The notes beneath the pieces were generated by a model that was not told the DNA's origin, made no database searches, and was given only the letters and a program-made list of their open reading frames with translations. This document shows, one piece after another, positions 36,110-45,727 of a DNA stretch of 64,000 nt; the stretch's first letter is position 1; the number at the start of each line of letters is the position of its first letter. The DNA comes from Sabulicella glaciei (lineage in GTDB: Bacteria; Pseudomonadota; Alphaproteobacteria; Acetobacterales; Acetobacteraceae). The stretch lies in contig NZ_JAPFQI010000008.1 of NCBI RefSeq assembly GCF_026183895.1, positions 1 through 64,000 of the forward strand, given 5' to 3'. A program made the translations under genes and the position numbers.

Positions 36110-36667
36110 TCAGCCCTGGCGCGGCGCGGCGCTGGACAGGGCGGGGGGCATCTCGGGTTCGGGGGCCACGGGCGTCACGCCGGGCGGCGGGGCCGGGGTG
36201 GCGGGTGGGACAAAGGAGGGAGCGTCCGCGGCGGCGGGCTTCGGCTCCTCCACCGGCTTGGGCGGCGCCATGGTCTGGGGCGGGATCATCGCCGGGGCGT
36301 CGGCCACCTCGCGCGCCGTGGGCGGCGGCGTCCAGACCGGGGCAGTATTCGTGTCGAGCGGGTTCTCGCTGAAGGTCTTGGTCAGCGTTCCGTCGCCGTC
36401 CACGTGCTTCTTGAGCTCGCCCTTCAGGTCGAAGGAGCGGATTTCGTTGATCGTGCCCTTCACCTCGGCGATCTGGTTGCGGACATCCTCGAGATTGGCC
36501 TCGCGCACCAGCTCGTCGGCCTGCTGCTGAAAGGAAGCGAGCTGGCGCTTCCCCTTCTTGATGAGGTCAGCGACGCCGCGCACCGCGCCTGGAAGGTCCT
36601 TCGGGCCGATGACGACCACGGCCACGACGGCGATCAGCGCGATCTCTGACCAAGCTAGGTCGAGCAT
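36110..36667 (-). CDS. tatB: Sec-independent protein translocase TatB
   Basis: 185 residues. One N-terminal transmembrane helix (about 5-21) is followed by the GPKDLPGAVRGV hinge and an amphipathic, charged helix to about 75. A long Pro/Ala-rich tail, typical of alphaproteobacterial TatB, completes it. The length and tail argue for TatB rather than TatA. A tatA gene is expected just upstream in this order but is absent; an ABC ATPase gene takes that place. Confidence 0.93.
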   Translation of the reverse strand: MLDLAWSEIALIAVVAVVVIGPKDLPGAVRGVADLIKKGKRQLASFQQQADELVREANLEDVRNQIAEVKGTINEIRSFDLKGELKKHVDGDGTLTKTFSENPLDTNTAPVWTPPPTAREVADAPAMIPPQTMAPPKPVEEPKPAAADAPSFVPPATPAPPPGVTPVAPEPEMPPALSSAAPRQG

Positions 36668-36733
36668 TCCATCCCCAGTGCGGAAGAAACGGTGTTCTAA
36701 CAGCCGGGCGCCCGCCCGCCAATGCAGCCCTAC

Positions 36734-37801
36734 TTAGGGGCTCGTCCGCGCCTTTGCATCGGGGAAGGCGAAGGCCCGGGCCGGGTCGAGGGCGACGGCC
36801 ACCGCCTCGCCCCGCCCCAGCAAGGCGCCCGGGGGCATGCGGGCATGGAGGTGCAACGCGCCCCCCTCCCCGTCCGGCACCGCCATGTGCACCAGCGTGG
36901 TCGCGCCCAGCAGGCGGCAGGCCTGCACCTCGGCCGGGGTCGCCCCCTCCGTTCCGGAGGGCAGGACGCGCAGGCCTTCGGGGCGCAGCAGAACCTCGCA
37001 GGGGCTCCCTTCCTCCAGGCCGCGCCCGGGTGCCGGGCCGATCACGGTCCAGGCGAGCCCGTCGCGGATCCGGGCCGGCAGCCGGTTCACCTCGCCCAGA
37101 AAGGTCGCGACAAAGGGATCGGCGGGGGCGAGGTACAGCTCCTCCGGCGTGCCGAGCTGGACGACACGGCCCATCCGCATCAGCGCGATGCGGTCGGCCA
37201 TGAACATCGCCTCCTCCGCATCATGGGTGACGATCAGGGCGGGGATGCCCGCCTGCTGGAGCACGTGCAGCGTGTCGTCGCGCACCTGCTCGCGCAGCCG
37301 GGCGTCGAGGCTGGCGAAGGCCTCGTCCAGCAGCAGCACGGAAGGGCGCGGCGCCAGGGCGCGGGCCAGGGCGACGCGCTGCTGCTGCCCGCCGGACAAC
37401 TGGTGCGGCCAGGATTCGGCATAGGCCTCGAGGCCGACCCGGGCCAGCGCCTCCGCCACGCGCCAGCCGCGGTCGCCGCGCGGCACGCGCTTCAGCCCGA
37501 AGGCCACGTTCTCCCCCACGGTCAGGTGCGGGAACAAGGCGTAGTCCTGGAAGACGAGGCCCACGTTGCGTCCCTCGGGCGGGACGGCGCGCCCCTTCTC
37601 GGCCAGGGGGCGCCCGTCCAGTTCGATCCTTCCGTGCTGCAGGGATTCCAGCCCGGCGACGAGGCGCAGCAGCGTGGTCTTGCCGTCGCCGGAGGGGCCG
37701 AGCAGGCACAGGATTTCGCCCTTCGCCACTTCCAGCGAGACGCCGCGCAGCACCTCCCGCTCGCCAAAGGCGTGGCGGATGTCGGAAAGGCGGAGGCTCA
37801 T
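36734..37801 (-). CDS. ABC transporter ATP-binding protein, Fe3+/polyamine (FbpC/PotA) type
   Basis: 355 residues. Walker A reads GPSGDGKTT, with Asp where most relatives have Cys; the rest is standard (LSGGQQQRVALARAL, LLLDEAFASLDARL, THDAEEAM), and a TOBE-like C-terminal region follows. No permease or binding protein gene is nearby, so it must serve a transporter encoded elsewhere. Its start overlaps the scpB stop by 4 bases (ATGA), tying its translation to chromosome-segregation genes, an unusual position. Confidence 0.9.
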   Translation of the reverse strand: MSLRLSDIRHAFGEREVLRGVSLEVAKGEILCLLGPSGDGKTTLLRLVAGLESLQHGRIELDGRPLAEKGRAVPPEGRNVGLVFQDYALFPHLTVGENVAFGLKRVPRGDRGWRVAEALARVGLEAYAESWPHQLSGGQQQRVALARALAPRPSVLLLDEAFASLDARLREQVRDDTLHVLQQAGIPALIVTHDAEEAMFMADRIALMRMGRVVQLGTPEELYLAPADPFVATFLGEVNRLPARIRDGLAWTVIGPAPGRGLEEGSPCEVLLRPEGLRVLPSGTEGATPAEVQACRLLGATTLVHMAVPDGEGGALHLHARMPPGALLGRGEAVAVALDPARAFAFPDAKARTSP

Positions 37802-38376
37802 GCGGCCTCGGGCGGGGTCTCGGCCGCTTGCGGCGCGGACAGTTCCAGCACGGCGAGGTCCTGGCTCACCAGTTCCTCCTTGCGCGGCAGCTCGCCCAGG
37901 GATTTCAGCCCGAACTGGTCCAGGAAGCGCGGCGTGGTGCCCCAGAGCGTCGGCCGCCCGGGCGTTTCCCTGCGGCCGCGCGGCGCGACCAGCCCGGCTT
38001 CCAGCAGGGAATCGAGCGTGGTCTGCGCCAGGGCCGCGCCGCGGATCTCCTCAATCTCGGCGCGCGTCACAGGCTGGTGGTAGGCGATGATGGCCAGCGC
38101 CTCCATCGCCGCGCGCGGCAGGCGGCGCGGCACCTCGACGACGCGGGTGATGGCGGGGGCGAGGTCGAGCGCGGTGCGGAAGGCGAAGCCGCCCGCCACC
38201 TCCACCAGCTCCACCGCCGCCCCGGCGGTGCGGGCGGCGAGCGCGGTCAGCACCGCCTGCGCTTCGACCCCCGGCGGCAGGGCCAGCTGGACGCGCGCGG
38301 CGGGAACCGGCTTGTCGGAGGCGAAGATCAGTGCCTCGGCGATCCGCATGGCGTGGAGGAAATCAGGGTCCTGCAT
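37798..38376 (-). CDS. scpB: segregation and condensation protein B
   Basis: 192 residues from the ATG at 38376. Two winged-helix domains; the ScpB core reads RIAEALIFASDKPV, RLPRAAMEALAIIAYHQPVTRAEIEEIRG and LWGTTPRFLDQFGLKSLGELP. It is the kleisin-associated subunit of the SMC condensin. It overlaps scpA by 14 bases. Longer upstream extension of the frame runs over scpA and was rejected. Confidence 0.94.
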   Translation of the reverse strand: MQDPDFLHAMRIAEALIFASDKPVPAARVQLALPPGVEAQAVLTALAARTAGAAVELVEVAGGFAFRTALDLAPAITRVVEVPRRLPRAAMEALAIIAYHQPVTRAEIEEIRGAALAQTTLDSLLEAGLVAPRGRRETPGRPTLWGTTPRFLDQFGLKSLGELPRKEELVSQDLAVLELSAPQAAETPPEAA

Positions 38377-39118
38377 GGACGGGCGCTCCGGCACGGAGGC
38401 GGATGGGGGCGAAGGGGGCATCCTGCTCAATCTCCAGCCCGCCACCGCGCGCCGCCTCCAGCGCCGCGACCAGGGTGGAGGCCAGCGCCGCCTTGCGGTC
38501 GAGCGGCGTGGCCAGGCCCTCGGGCAGGAAGGCGGACAGAGTAGACCAGGCCGGTCCCGCCTCACCGATCAGGGAACGGAGGCGGGACAGCGCCTCGGCC
38601 ACGCTCCACAGCTTGCGGGGCTTGGGCGTGAAGGGGCGCGTGGCGGCACCGCGCCGCCGCGCCGCGGCATAGGCGCGCAGCAGTCCGTTCAGGTCGAGGG
38701 CAAGGCCGGAACGATCCTCGACGCGCAGGGATTCTGGGGCACCACGGGCGAAGGTCTCGCGGCCCAGCTGGGCGCGGCCCGAGAGCCAGCGCGCCGCCTC
38801 GCGCATCCGCGCCAGCTCCTCCAGCCGGTCGGTGAGGCGCTGGGCAGCCAGCAGCGGGTCTTCCTCCTCCGGCCCGCGCTCCTCCTCGGGCAGAAGGAGG
38901 CGCGACTTCAGCCAGGCGAGCCAGGCGGCCATGACCAGCCATTCCGCCTGCAGCTCCAGCCGCACCCGGCGTGCGCCCTCCACGACCGCGAGGAACTGGT
39001 CCACCAGCGACAGGATGGAGATGCGCCGCAGGTCGAGTTTCTGCGCCCGCGCGAGGTCCAGGAGCGCATCGAGCGGCCCCTCGTAGCTTTCCAGCCGGAC
39101 GAGGAGGCTTTCGCTCAC
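38363..39118 (-). CDS. scpA: segregation and condensation protein A (kleisin)
   Basis: 251 residues from a GTG at 39118 overlapping the protease stop as GTGA. The kleisin N-terminus is clear: LVRLESYEGPLDALLDLARAQKLDLRRISILSLVDQFL, followed by EWLVMAAWLAWLKSRLLLP and a C-terminal winged helix. It bridges the SMC heads together with ScpB. Part of the conserved nagZ-scpA-scpB-tat order. Confidence 0.94.
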   Translation of the reverse strand: MSESLLVRLESYEGPLDALLDLARAQKLDLRRISILSLVDQFLAVVEGARRVRLELQAEWLVMAAWLAWLKSRLLLPEEERGPEEEDPLLAAQRLTDRLEELARMREAARWLSGRAQLGRETFARGAPESLRVEDRSGLALDLNGLLRAYAAARRRGAATRPFTPKPRKLWSVAEALSRLRSLIGEAGPAWSTLSAFLPEGLATPLDRKAALASTLVAALEAARGGGLEIEQDAPFAPIRLRAGAPVHAGP

Positions 39119-39795
39119 GTCAGCCCGGCCGCACGCAGGATGAAGTTGAAGGCCGGGCGCACCAGCTCGCGGACAAACCAGTCCATGGGGCGGAACCAGG
39201 GCAGCGCCAGCGGCAGGAGGAACAGCACGCCGATGACAATGAACAGCCCATGCCGCTCCAGCCGCGCCACGGCCAGGGCCGGCCGCATCGGCAACAGGCC
39301 GACCAGGATGCGCCCGCCATCGAGCGGCGGGATAGGGAACAGGTTGAACAGCCCGAGCACGAGGTTGGCCAGGATGGACAGGCCGAGGAAGCGGAACAGC
39401 CACTCGCTATCCGCAAGGCCCGCGACGTGCAGCAGCAGCGCGGAGATGAAGGCGAGCAGGAAGTTGGTCGCCGGCCCCGCCGCCGCCACCCACATCATGC
39501 CGGTCTTGGGGTCGCGCAGGTTGCGGATGTCCACCGGAACGGGCTTGGCCCAGCCGAACATCATCTCCACCCGCCCCACCGTCAGCAGCTGCGAGATGAG
39601 CAGGAATCCCGGCAGCAGCACCGTCCCGATCGGGTCCACGTGGCGCAGCGGGTTCAGCGAGACGCGGCCCAGCCGCGCCGCGGTGTCGTCGCCTAGGCCG
39701 AGCGCGGCATAGCCATGCGCCGCCTCGTGCAGGGTGATGGCGATGACGGTGGCCAGCACCGCGGCCAGCAACTCGGGAAGCACGGCGGGATCCAT
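39115..39795 (-). CDS. site-2 protease family (M50) membrane metalloprotease
   Basis: 226 residues from the ATG at 39795, which overlaps the nagZ stop by one base (TGATG). Zinc motif HEAAH is near residue 24 in the first helix, and the second metal motif is NLFPIPPLDGGRIL. Five or six hydrophobic segments. It belongs to the short, PDZ-less M50B group (YwhC-like) of the inner membrane; its natural substrate is unknown. Confidence 0.92.
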   Translation of the reverse strand: MDPAVLPELLAAVLATVIAITLHEAAHGYAALGLGDDTAARLGRVSLNPLRHVDPIGTVLLPGFLLISQLLTVGRVEMMFGWAKPVPVDIRNLRDPKTGMMWVAAAGPATNFLLAFISALLLHVAGLADSEWLFRFLGLSILANLVLGLFNLFPIPPLDGGRILVGLLPMRPALAVARLERHGLFIVIGVLFLLPLALPWFRPMDWFVRELVRPAFNFILRAAGLT

Positions 39796-40727
39796 CAGGC
39801 GGCCAGCTTCGCGTCCTGCGCGGCGTGGCGCGAGGCCGCCAGCCGCCGTTCCGCCGCCGCATGGAGGGGGCGGCTGCCCGCGAGCACCGCCGCGCTTTCC
39901 TCCAGCACGCCCGAGCAGTGCAGCGCCACGTCGCACCCGGCCGCCAGCGATGCCGCCGCCAGCTCCGTGAGGTCGCCGCGCAGCGCCTTCATGGCAAGGT
40001 CGTCGGAGATCAGCAGCCCGCCGAAGCCGATCGCGCCCCGGATGTGCCGCCCGATCACAAGAGGGGACAAGGTGGCCGGCAGCGCCGCATCCAGCGCGGG
40101 GTAGAGGATATGCGCGGTCATCGCCCACAGGTCGTCGGCGGCGAGCACCCGGAAAGGCTCCGAATCCGCCGAAACGTCGCCCTCCACCACCGGCAGCGCC
40201 TCGTGGCTGTCCAGCGTGGCGCGGCCATGGCCGGGAATGTGCTTGATGACGGGCTGGGCGCCCGCCTCGCGCAGCCCCGCGACCGTGGCGGCGCCGAGAC
40301 GCGCGACCTCCTTCGGGTCGGCGGAAAAGGCGCGGTCGCCGATGACGTCGTGCGCGCCGGGCAGGCGGAGGTCGAGGAGCGGCGCGCAGACCACGTCCAG
40401 CCCTTCCGCCACGCACATGGCGCCGAGCGCGGCGGCGCTGCGTCGCGCCGCCTCGGCCGGGCCGTTCTCGAACTGCGCGGGCGGTGGAAAGGCGGTCCAG
40501 TGCGGCGGTCGCAGCCGCGCGACCCGCCCGCCCTCCTGGTCCACCAGGATTGGCGCCTCCGCGCCCAGCTCCTCGCGGATGGCGGCGGTCAGGGCGCGAA
40601 GCTGGGCGGGATCCACGACGTTGCGGGCGAAGAGGATGACGCCCAGCGGCCGCCGCTCACGCAGCAGCGCCGCTTCCTCGCGGGACAGGACCGGCCCGGA
40701 CAGGCCGATGATCGCGGACAGCGTCAC
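39795..40727 (-). CDS. nagZ: beta-N-acetylhexosaminidase
   Basis: 310 residues from a GTG at 40727 that overlaps the SPOR gene stop as GTGA; the frame upstream is not coding. Glycoside hydrolase family 3 features: LVDQEGGRVARL, the substrate-binding loop KHIPGHGRATLDSHEALPVV with the Asp-His dyad, and the nucleophile region LISDDLAMKAL. It removes GlcNAc from 1,6-anhydro-muropeptides in cytoplasmic peptidoglycan recycling. Confidence 0.94.
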   Translation of the reverse strand: MTLSAIIGLSGPVLSREEAALLRERRPLGVILFARNVVDPAQLRALTAAIREELGAEAPILVDQEGGRVARLRPPHWTAFPPPAQFENGPAEAARRSAAALGAMCVAEGLDVVCAPLLDLRLPGAHDVIGDRAFSADPKEVARLGAATVAGLREAGAQPVIKHIPGHGRATLDSHEALPVVEGDVSADSEPFRVLAADDLWAMTAHILYPALDAALPATLSPLVIGRHIRGAIGFGGLLISDDLAMKALRGDLTELAAASLAAGCDVALHCSGVLEESAAVLAGSRPLHAAAERRLAASRHAAQDAKLAA

Positions 40728-41458
40728 CCGGCGGCCGCAACGTTGCAGGCGACGTTGCGGACACGCAGCGATTCGCAGAAGGACCGGGCAGCGGCGGCAT
40801 CCGGGAAGCCCCCGGTCCGGACCCGGAAGATCGGCGGCTGCCCGGCGCCTGAATCGACGCGCAAGATGACGGGGCTGCGTCCCTGCAATTCGGGTGCGCG
40901 CCGTACGAGGCGATCCCATTCCGCCCGCGCGCCCTCCTCCGACCGCGTCGCGGCGATCTGCACCATCACGCGCCCGGTCGCGACCGGCGCGGCGGCGCGT
41001 TCCGGCGCCGGGGTCGGGGCGGGCGCAGCCACAGGCGCGGCAAGGCGGGGCTGTGCCGATGGCGCAGCCGTCGCGGGCGCGGAAGGCGTAGCGGGGCGCG
41101 GCTCCTGCTGGGCGCGCAGCACCTCGAAACGCGGCGCTTCCGGCCCCGGGGCCAGGCGCGCAACGGCGGCATTCTCGCCGGGACGGGAGGAATGGCGCTC
41201 GAAGATGCGCTCGCCCTGGTTCGGGACGACGATGCCGCCGGGATTGTCGGGACGCACCTTGAAGGGGCGACCATCCGGCTCGATCACGGGGATGCCCCGC
41301 GGCCCCCATTGCCCGACCAGCCAGATGATCAGCGCGGCCAGCGCCACGGAGGCGCAGAGCCCCCCGCCGATCATCCACAGCCGGGGCGGAATCCCCAGGC
41401 CGGACCTCGTCCTCTCCGGCGGGCGCACCCGCCAGGAAGGAAGCATCGCATCACTCAT
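40724..41458 (-). CDS. SPOR domain protein
   Basis: 244 residues. One transmembrane helix (about 30-48, MIGGGLCASVALAALIIWLVG), a Pro/Ala-rich linker (about 105-160), and a C-terminal SPOR domain (about 165-240: VMVQIAATRSEEGARAEWDRLV...FRVRTGGFPDAAAARSFCESLR). SPOR domains bind denuded septal peptidoglycan, so it probably localises to division sites. Between argS and nagZ, the usual alphaproteobacterial place. Confidence 0.9.
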   Translation of the reverse strand: MSDAMLPSWRVRPPERTRSGLGIPPRLWMIGGGLCASVALAALIIWLVGQWGPRGIPVIEPDGRPFKVRPDNPGGIVVPNQGERIFERHSSRPGENAAVARLAPGPEAPRFEVLRAQQEPRPATPSAPATAAPSAQPRLAAPVAAPAPTPAPERAAAPVATGRVMVQIAATRSEEGARAEWDRLVRRAPELQGRSPVILRVDSGAGQPPIFRVRTGGFPDAAAARSFCESLRVRNVACNVAAAG

Positions 41459-41471
41459 GTTCGCAGGCCCC

Positions 41472-43256
41472 CTAACGCATCTCCTCCACCGGCGTGACCC
41501 CCATCACGCCGAGGCCGGAACGAATGACGACCGCCATGGCAGAAACCAGGGCCAGCCGGGCCTTCGTGGCCTCCGGCGCGGCATCCTGGATGAAACGCAG
41601 GGCGGTGTCGTCCTTCCCCTTGTTCCATAATAGGTGAAAATCCCCCGCGAGGTCATTCAAAAAGAACGCGATTCGATGCGGTTCCCGCGCGGCGGCCGCA
41701 CCCTCGACCACGCGCGGCCAGGACGCCATGCGGCGGATCAGCCCCAGCTCCGCCGGGTCGGACAGATGCGACAGGTCGGCGCCTTCCAACTCGGAGGCCG
41801 CGGGGTCGCCCGCCGCGCGCAGCACCGAGCGGGCGCGGGCATGGGCGTACTGGACGTAGAAGACGGGATTGTCGCGCGATTGCTGCACGACGAGGTCCAG
41901 GTCGAACTCCATCTGCGCGTCGCTCTTGCGCGTCAGCATGGTGAAGCGCACCGCGTCCTTGCCCACCTCCTCGATCAGGTCGGCCAAGGTGACGTAGGTG
42001 CCGGCGCGCTTGCTCATCCGCACCGGCTGTCCGTCCTTCACCACATGGACGATCTGCGCCAGAACCACGTCGAGCGGCACCTCGCGGCTGGAAAGGGCGG
42101 CGACGGCGGCCTGCATCCGCCGCACATAGCCGCCATGGTCTGCGCCCCAGACATGGAGAAGCTGGGTGAAGCCGCGCTCCAGCTTGTGGAGGTGGTTGGC
42201 GATGTCGTTGGCGAAGTAAGTGCCGCTGCCGTCCGACTTGCGCAGGGGCCGGTCCACCTCGTCGCCGAAATCGGTCGCGCGGAACAGGGTCTGCTCGCGC
42301 GGCTCCCAATCCTCGGGCGTCTTGCCCTTGGGGGGTTCCAACACCCCGCGATAGATCAGGTTCTGGGCAGCAAGCCGGGCTTCCGCCTCCTCCAGCTTGC
42401 CGGCCTCGATCAGCGCGGCCTCGCTGACGAAGACATCGTGCCGGACGCCGAGCGCGGCGAGGTCGGCCCGGATCTCCTCCATCATCCGCTCCACCGCGAA
42501 GCGGCGGATCAGCAGGAGGTTGGCCTCGCTCGGCTCCAGCAGAGCCGATCCGTGCGCCTCGGCCAGGGCTTGCCCGACCGGGAGGAGGTAATGCCCGCCA
42601 TACTGGAGTTGGACCCCATAGCGCGCCTCGACCGCCGCCTTGCGCGCAGCCTCGTCCGCCCCTTCCTCCCACAGCCCGTGGGCGTCGCGTGGCAGCGCCT
42701 CCAGGTAGCGCCAGAAGGAGGCCCATGCGAGGGCCTGAACCTGCGCGCCCGCGTCGTTGATGTAGTACTCCTTGGTGACGTCAAAGCCGGCCTTGCTCAG
42801 GAGCCCGGCCAGCGCGTCCCCCACCACGGCGCCGCGGCAATGGCCGACATGCATCGGCCCGGTCGGGTTGGCGGAGACGTATTCCAGGTTCACCCGTCCC
42901 GGCTTGGGGGCGCCCTCGCCGAAGGCCTCGCCCCGGCGCAGCACCAGCGGGACCACGGCGCGGAGGAAGCCCTCCTCCAGCCGGATGTTCACGAAGCCCG
43001 GCCCGGCCGGCGTCGCTTCCGCCACCTCGGGCAGGGAGGCCAGGGCCTCGGCCAGTTGCGCGGCCAGCTTGGGCGGCGGCAGCTTTGCGGCCTTGCCCAC
43101 CACCAGCGCCGCATTGGTCGCCATGTCGCCGTGGGAGGCCTCGCGCGGGGGCTCGACCACCACCTTGCTGAAGGCCTCGGCGGGCAGGTCGGGCAGGATC
43201 CGGCCCAGCGCGGCCACGATGAGGCCGCGGAGATGGGCGAAGATGTCGTCGTTCAT
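41472..43256 (-). CDS. argS: arginyl-tRNA synthetase
   Basis: 594 residues from the ATG at 43256. The N-terminal Add-1 domain is followed by the class I core with the HIGH-type motif ([11 protein letters not shown]) and the KMSKS-type motif ([10 protein letters not shown]), then the anticodon-binding helical domain. It charges tRNA-Arg. The open frame extends upstream to 43403, but that part overlaps dgt and lacks family similarity. Gap of 13 bases to the SPOR gene. Confidence 0.97.
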   Translation of the reverse strand: MNDDIFAHLRGLIVAALGRILPDLPAEAFSKVVVEPPREASHGDMATNAALVVGKAAKLPPPKLAAQLAEALASLPEVAEATPAGPGFVNIRLEEGFLRAVVPLVLRRGEAFGEGAPKPGRVNLEYVSANPTGPMHVGHCRGAVVGDALAGLLSKAGFDVTKEYYINDAGAQVQALAWASFWRYLEALPRDAHGLWEEGADEAARKAAVEARYGVQLQYGGHYLLPVGQALAEAHGSALLEPSEANLLLIRRFAVERMMEEIRADLAALGVRHDVFVSEAALIEAGKLEEAEARLAAQNLIYRGVLEPPKGKTPEDWEPREQTLFRATDFGDEVDRPLRKSDGSGTYFANDIANHLHKLERGFTQLLHVWGADHGGYVRRMQAAVAALSSREVPLDVVLAQIVHVVKDGQPVRMSKRAGTYVTLADLIEEVGKDAVRFTMLTRKSDAQMEFDLDLVVQQSRDNPVFYVQYAHARARSVLRAAGDPAASELEGADLSHLSDPAELGLIRRMASWPRVVEGAAAAREPHRIAFFLNDLAGDFHLLWNKGKDDTALRFIQDAAPEATKARLALVSAMAVVIRSGLGVMGVTPVEEMR

Positions 43257-43306
43257 GGCCCGCGCCTCTTGGGCCGGGCGCGGCCCTTCGGCAAGAGGGC
43301 CCGCCC

Positions 43307-44473
43307 CTACCCAACCGCGTGCGGGTCGGTGAGGCGGCGGTACTCCTCCAGGGCGAAGCGGTCGGTCATGCCGGCGATGTAGTCGCACACCACCTGGGCG
43401 CATTCCGGCGTCCCGGCGCGTCCGGCCCAGCCGCGCCAGGGATCGGGCAGCATCTGCGGCCCGCCGTGGAGGAGCTGGAACAGCACCTGGAGCGCGCGCT
43501 TCGACTTCTGGGTCGCGCGATTCACGCGGAAATGCCGGTACATGCGCTCGAACAGGAACTCGCGGATCTCGCCGTTGCGCCGCGCCATTCCCTCGCTGAA
43601 AGCCACGACCGGCGTTTCCGCGGCGCGGATCTCGTCCGCGTCGCGCGGGTTCAGCGCGGAGATGCGGCGCGTCGCCTCGGCCGCCACGTCGGCGATCATG
43701 GCCGCGATCACCCGCCGCACCATCTCCGGCGCGGCGCGGTCCCGTGGTAGGTCCGCGTGGGCGAGGCGCGCGGCGTGCAGCGCCTCCCCGGCCAGGGGAA
43801 GCTCCTCGACATCCTCGAGGCTGAAGATGCCGGCGCGCAGCCCGTCCTCCAGGTCGTGGTTGTTGTAAGCGATGTCGTCCGAAAGCGCGGCGACCTGCGC
43901 TTCCGCGCTGGCATGGGTGCCGAGGTCAAGCGGGTGCAGCGCGTCGTAGTCCCGGATAAAGCCCGTCGGCCGCCGCACCGGGCCGTTGTGCTTGGCGAGG
44001 CCTTCCAGTGTTTCCCAACACAGGTTCAGCCCATCGAACCCGGCGTAGCGACGCTCCAGCCGGGTCACGTGCTTGAGGGACTGGGCGTTGTGGTCGAATC
44101 CGCCATGCGGGCGCATGCAGGCGTTCAGCGCCTCCTCCCCCGCATGGCCGAAGGGCGGGTGGCCGAGGTCATGCGCCAGGGCCAGGGCTTCGGCCAGATC
44201 CTCGTCGAGGGACAGCATCCGCGCCAGGGAGCGGGCGATCTGCGCCACCTCGATGGAATGGGTCAGGCGGGTGCGGAAATGGTCGCCCTCGTGGAAGACG
44301 AAGACCTGCGTCTTGTATTGCAGCCGCCGGAAGGCGCGGGAATGGATGATGCGGTCGCGGTCGCGCTGCCAGGGCGTTCGCGCCGGATCCTCCGCCTCGG
44401 GATGGAGGCGGCCGCGGGTCGCCCGCACCGCATGGGCGGCCTTCGGGCGCGGCGTGTGGAAATCATCGGGCAT
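43307..44473 (-). CDS. dgt: deoxyguanosinetriphosphate triphosphohydrolase-like HD protein
   Basis: 388 residues from the ATG at 44473. The HD-domain metal residues are visible ([47 protein letters not shown]). It should hydrolyse dNTPs to deoxynucleosides and triphosphate. An ATG at 44494 would overlap the divergent erpA start, so the shorter start is preferred. The dgt - erpA - xth neighbourhood is typical of alphaproteobacteria. Confidence 0.93.
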   Translation of the reverse strand: MPDDFHTPRPKAAHAVRATRGRLHPEAEDPARTPWQRDRDRIIHSRAFRRLQYKTQVFVFHEGDHFRTRLTHSIEVAQIARSLARMLSLDEDLAEALALAHDLGHPPFGHAGEEALNACMRPHGGFDHNAQSLKHVTRLERRYAGFDGLNLCWETLEGLAKHNGPVRRPTGFIRDYDALHPLDLGTHASAEAQVAALSDDIAYNNHDLEDGLRAGIFSLEDVEELPLAGEALHAARLAHADLPRDRAAPEMVRRVIAAMIADVAAEATRRISALNPRDADEIRAAETPVVAFSEGMARRNGEIREFLFERMYRHFRVNRATQKSKRALQVLFQLLHGGPQMLPDPWRGWAGRAGTPECAQVVCDYIAGMTDRFALEEYRRLTDPHAVG

Positions 44474-44492
44474 CGCCCCTAGATTGGCAGAC

Positions 44493-44840
44493 ATGGACAG
44501 CGCAAGCACCCCCGGCTTCGGCGTGACAGAACGTGCGGCGACGGAGATCGCCGCCATCGCGGCGCGGGAAGGCCGGCCCGAGGCCGGGCTGCGCGTCAGC
44601 GTCTCGGCGGGCGGGTGCTCCGGCCTGCAATACGGCTTCGCGCTGGAGGACAAGCGCGAGCGGGACGACCTGGTCGTCGAGGTCGCGGGAACGCGGGTCT
44701 ACGTCGACTCCGTTTCGCTCGACTTCCTCGGCGGTGCGGTGCTGGACTGGCACGACAGCCTGATGGGCAGCCATTTCAAGATCACCAACCCGCAGGCGGT
44801 CAGCGGTTGCGGCTGCGGCACCTCCTTCGCCGTCGCGTGA
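44493..44840 (+). CDS. erpA: iron-sulfur cluster insertion protein (ErpA/IscA, HesB-like)
   Basis: 115 residues from the ATG at 44493. The three conserved cysteines are present in GGCSGLQY and SGCGCGTSF. A-type carrier that delivers Fe-S clusters to client proteins in the cytoplasm. Its last 4 bases overlap the xth start (GTGA), so the two are translationally coupled. Only 19 bases separate it from the dgt start, so the divergent promoters must overlap the coding ends. Confidence 0.93.
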   Translation: MDSASTPGFGVTERAATEIAAIAAREGRPEAGLRVSVSAGGCSGLQYGFALEDKRERDDLVVEVAGTRVYVDSVSLDFLGGAVLDWHDSLMGSHFKITNPQAVSGCGCGTSFAVA

Positions 44841-45607
44841 TCCTCGCCAGCTTCAACGTCAATTCGGTACGGCGGCGCACGCCTCACCTCCTGCGCTTCC
44901 TCGAGCGCGCGAAGCCGGATGCCGTGGTGCTGCAGGAACTCAAGTGCCGCACCGAGGAGTTCCCGCGGCTGGAATTCGAGGCCGCCGGGTGGAAGCTCCA
45001 CGTCGTCGGCCAGCGCGGCGGGCGCAACGGCGTCGCCCTGGTCACCCGCCACGATTTCGAGGTGATCGGCGAGGAGCTCCCCGGCGAGGCCGAGGACGAC
45101 CATGCCCGCTTCCTTGCGGTCCGACTGAACGGCATCGTCCTGGCCGGCATCTACCTGCCCAACGGCAACAGCGGCGGCGAGGCCGGGCTGGAATACAAGT
45201 GGCGCTGGATGGAGCGGCTGCGCGAATGGGCCGCCGCGCGGCTGGACCATTTCGAGCCGCTCGCCATCCTCGGCGACTTCAATGTTTGCCCCACCGACGC
45301 CGACCTCGCCCCCGGCGCCCTGCCGCCCACGGATGCGCTGGTGCATCCGGGCAGCCGGGCGCGGTTCCGGGCGATGCTGCATCTGGGGCTGACGGATTCG
45401 CTGCGCGCCCTCCATCCGGACGATGCGCCTTTCACCTACTGGGATTACGGCGCCGCCTTCGAAAGCAATCGCGGCCTGCGAATCGACCACGCACTGCTTT
45501 CCGCCGATCTGGCGGAGCGGCTTCAATCCTGCGAGGTGGACACGATGGCCCGGTCGGAGGAAAGCCCTTCGGACCACGCGCCCGTGCTGGTGCGGCTTTC
45601 CGCCTGA
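44837..45607 (+). CDS. xth: exodeoxyribonuclease III (AP endonuclease)
   Basis: 256 residues from a GTG at 44837 overlapping the erpA stop as GTGA. Family motifs: ASFNVNSVRRR, VVLQELKCRTEEFP (metal Glu), GIYLPNGN, ILGDFNVCPTDAD, WDYGAAFESNRGLRIDH and SDHAPV at the end. It cleaves at abasic sites and trims 3' blocked ends in base-excision repair. Confidence 0.95.
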   Translation: MILASFNVNSVRRRTPHLLRFLERAKPDAVVLQELKCRTEEFPRLEFEAAGWKLHVVGQRGGRNGVALVTRHDFEVIGEELPGEAEDDHARFLAVRLNGIVLAGIYLPNGNSGGEAGLEYKWRWMERLREWAAARLDHFEPLAILGDFNVCPTDADLAPGALPPTDALVHPGSRARFRAMLHLGLTDSLRALHPDDAPFTYWDYGAAFESNRGLRIDHALLSADLAERLQSCEVDTMARSEESPSDHAPVLVRLSA

Positions 45608-45727
45608 GACCAACCCGCCGGGGCAGGTAGCGCCCGCCTTCGGCGAGAGGCGAATGCACGACCACCGGCGCCGGTGAGGCGCCGAGTCAGCCGCATCCCG
45701 CCAGCAGCAGGGAGGCGGCCAGCGCCG

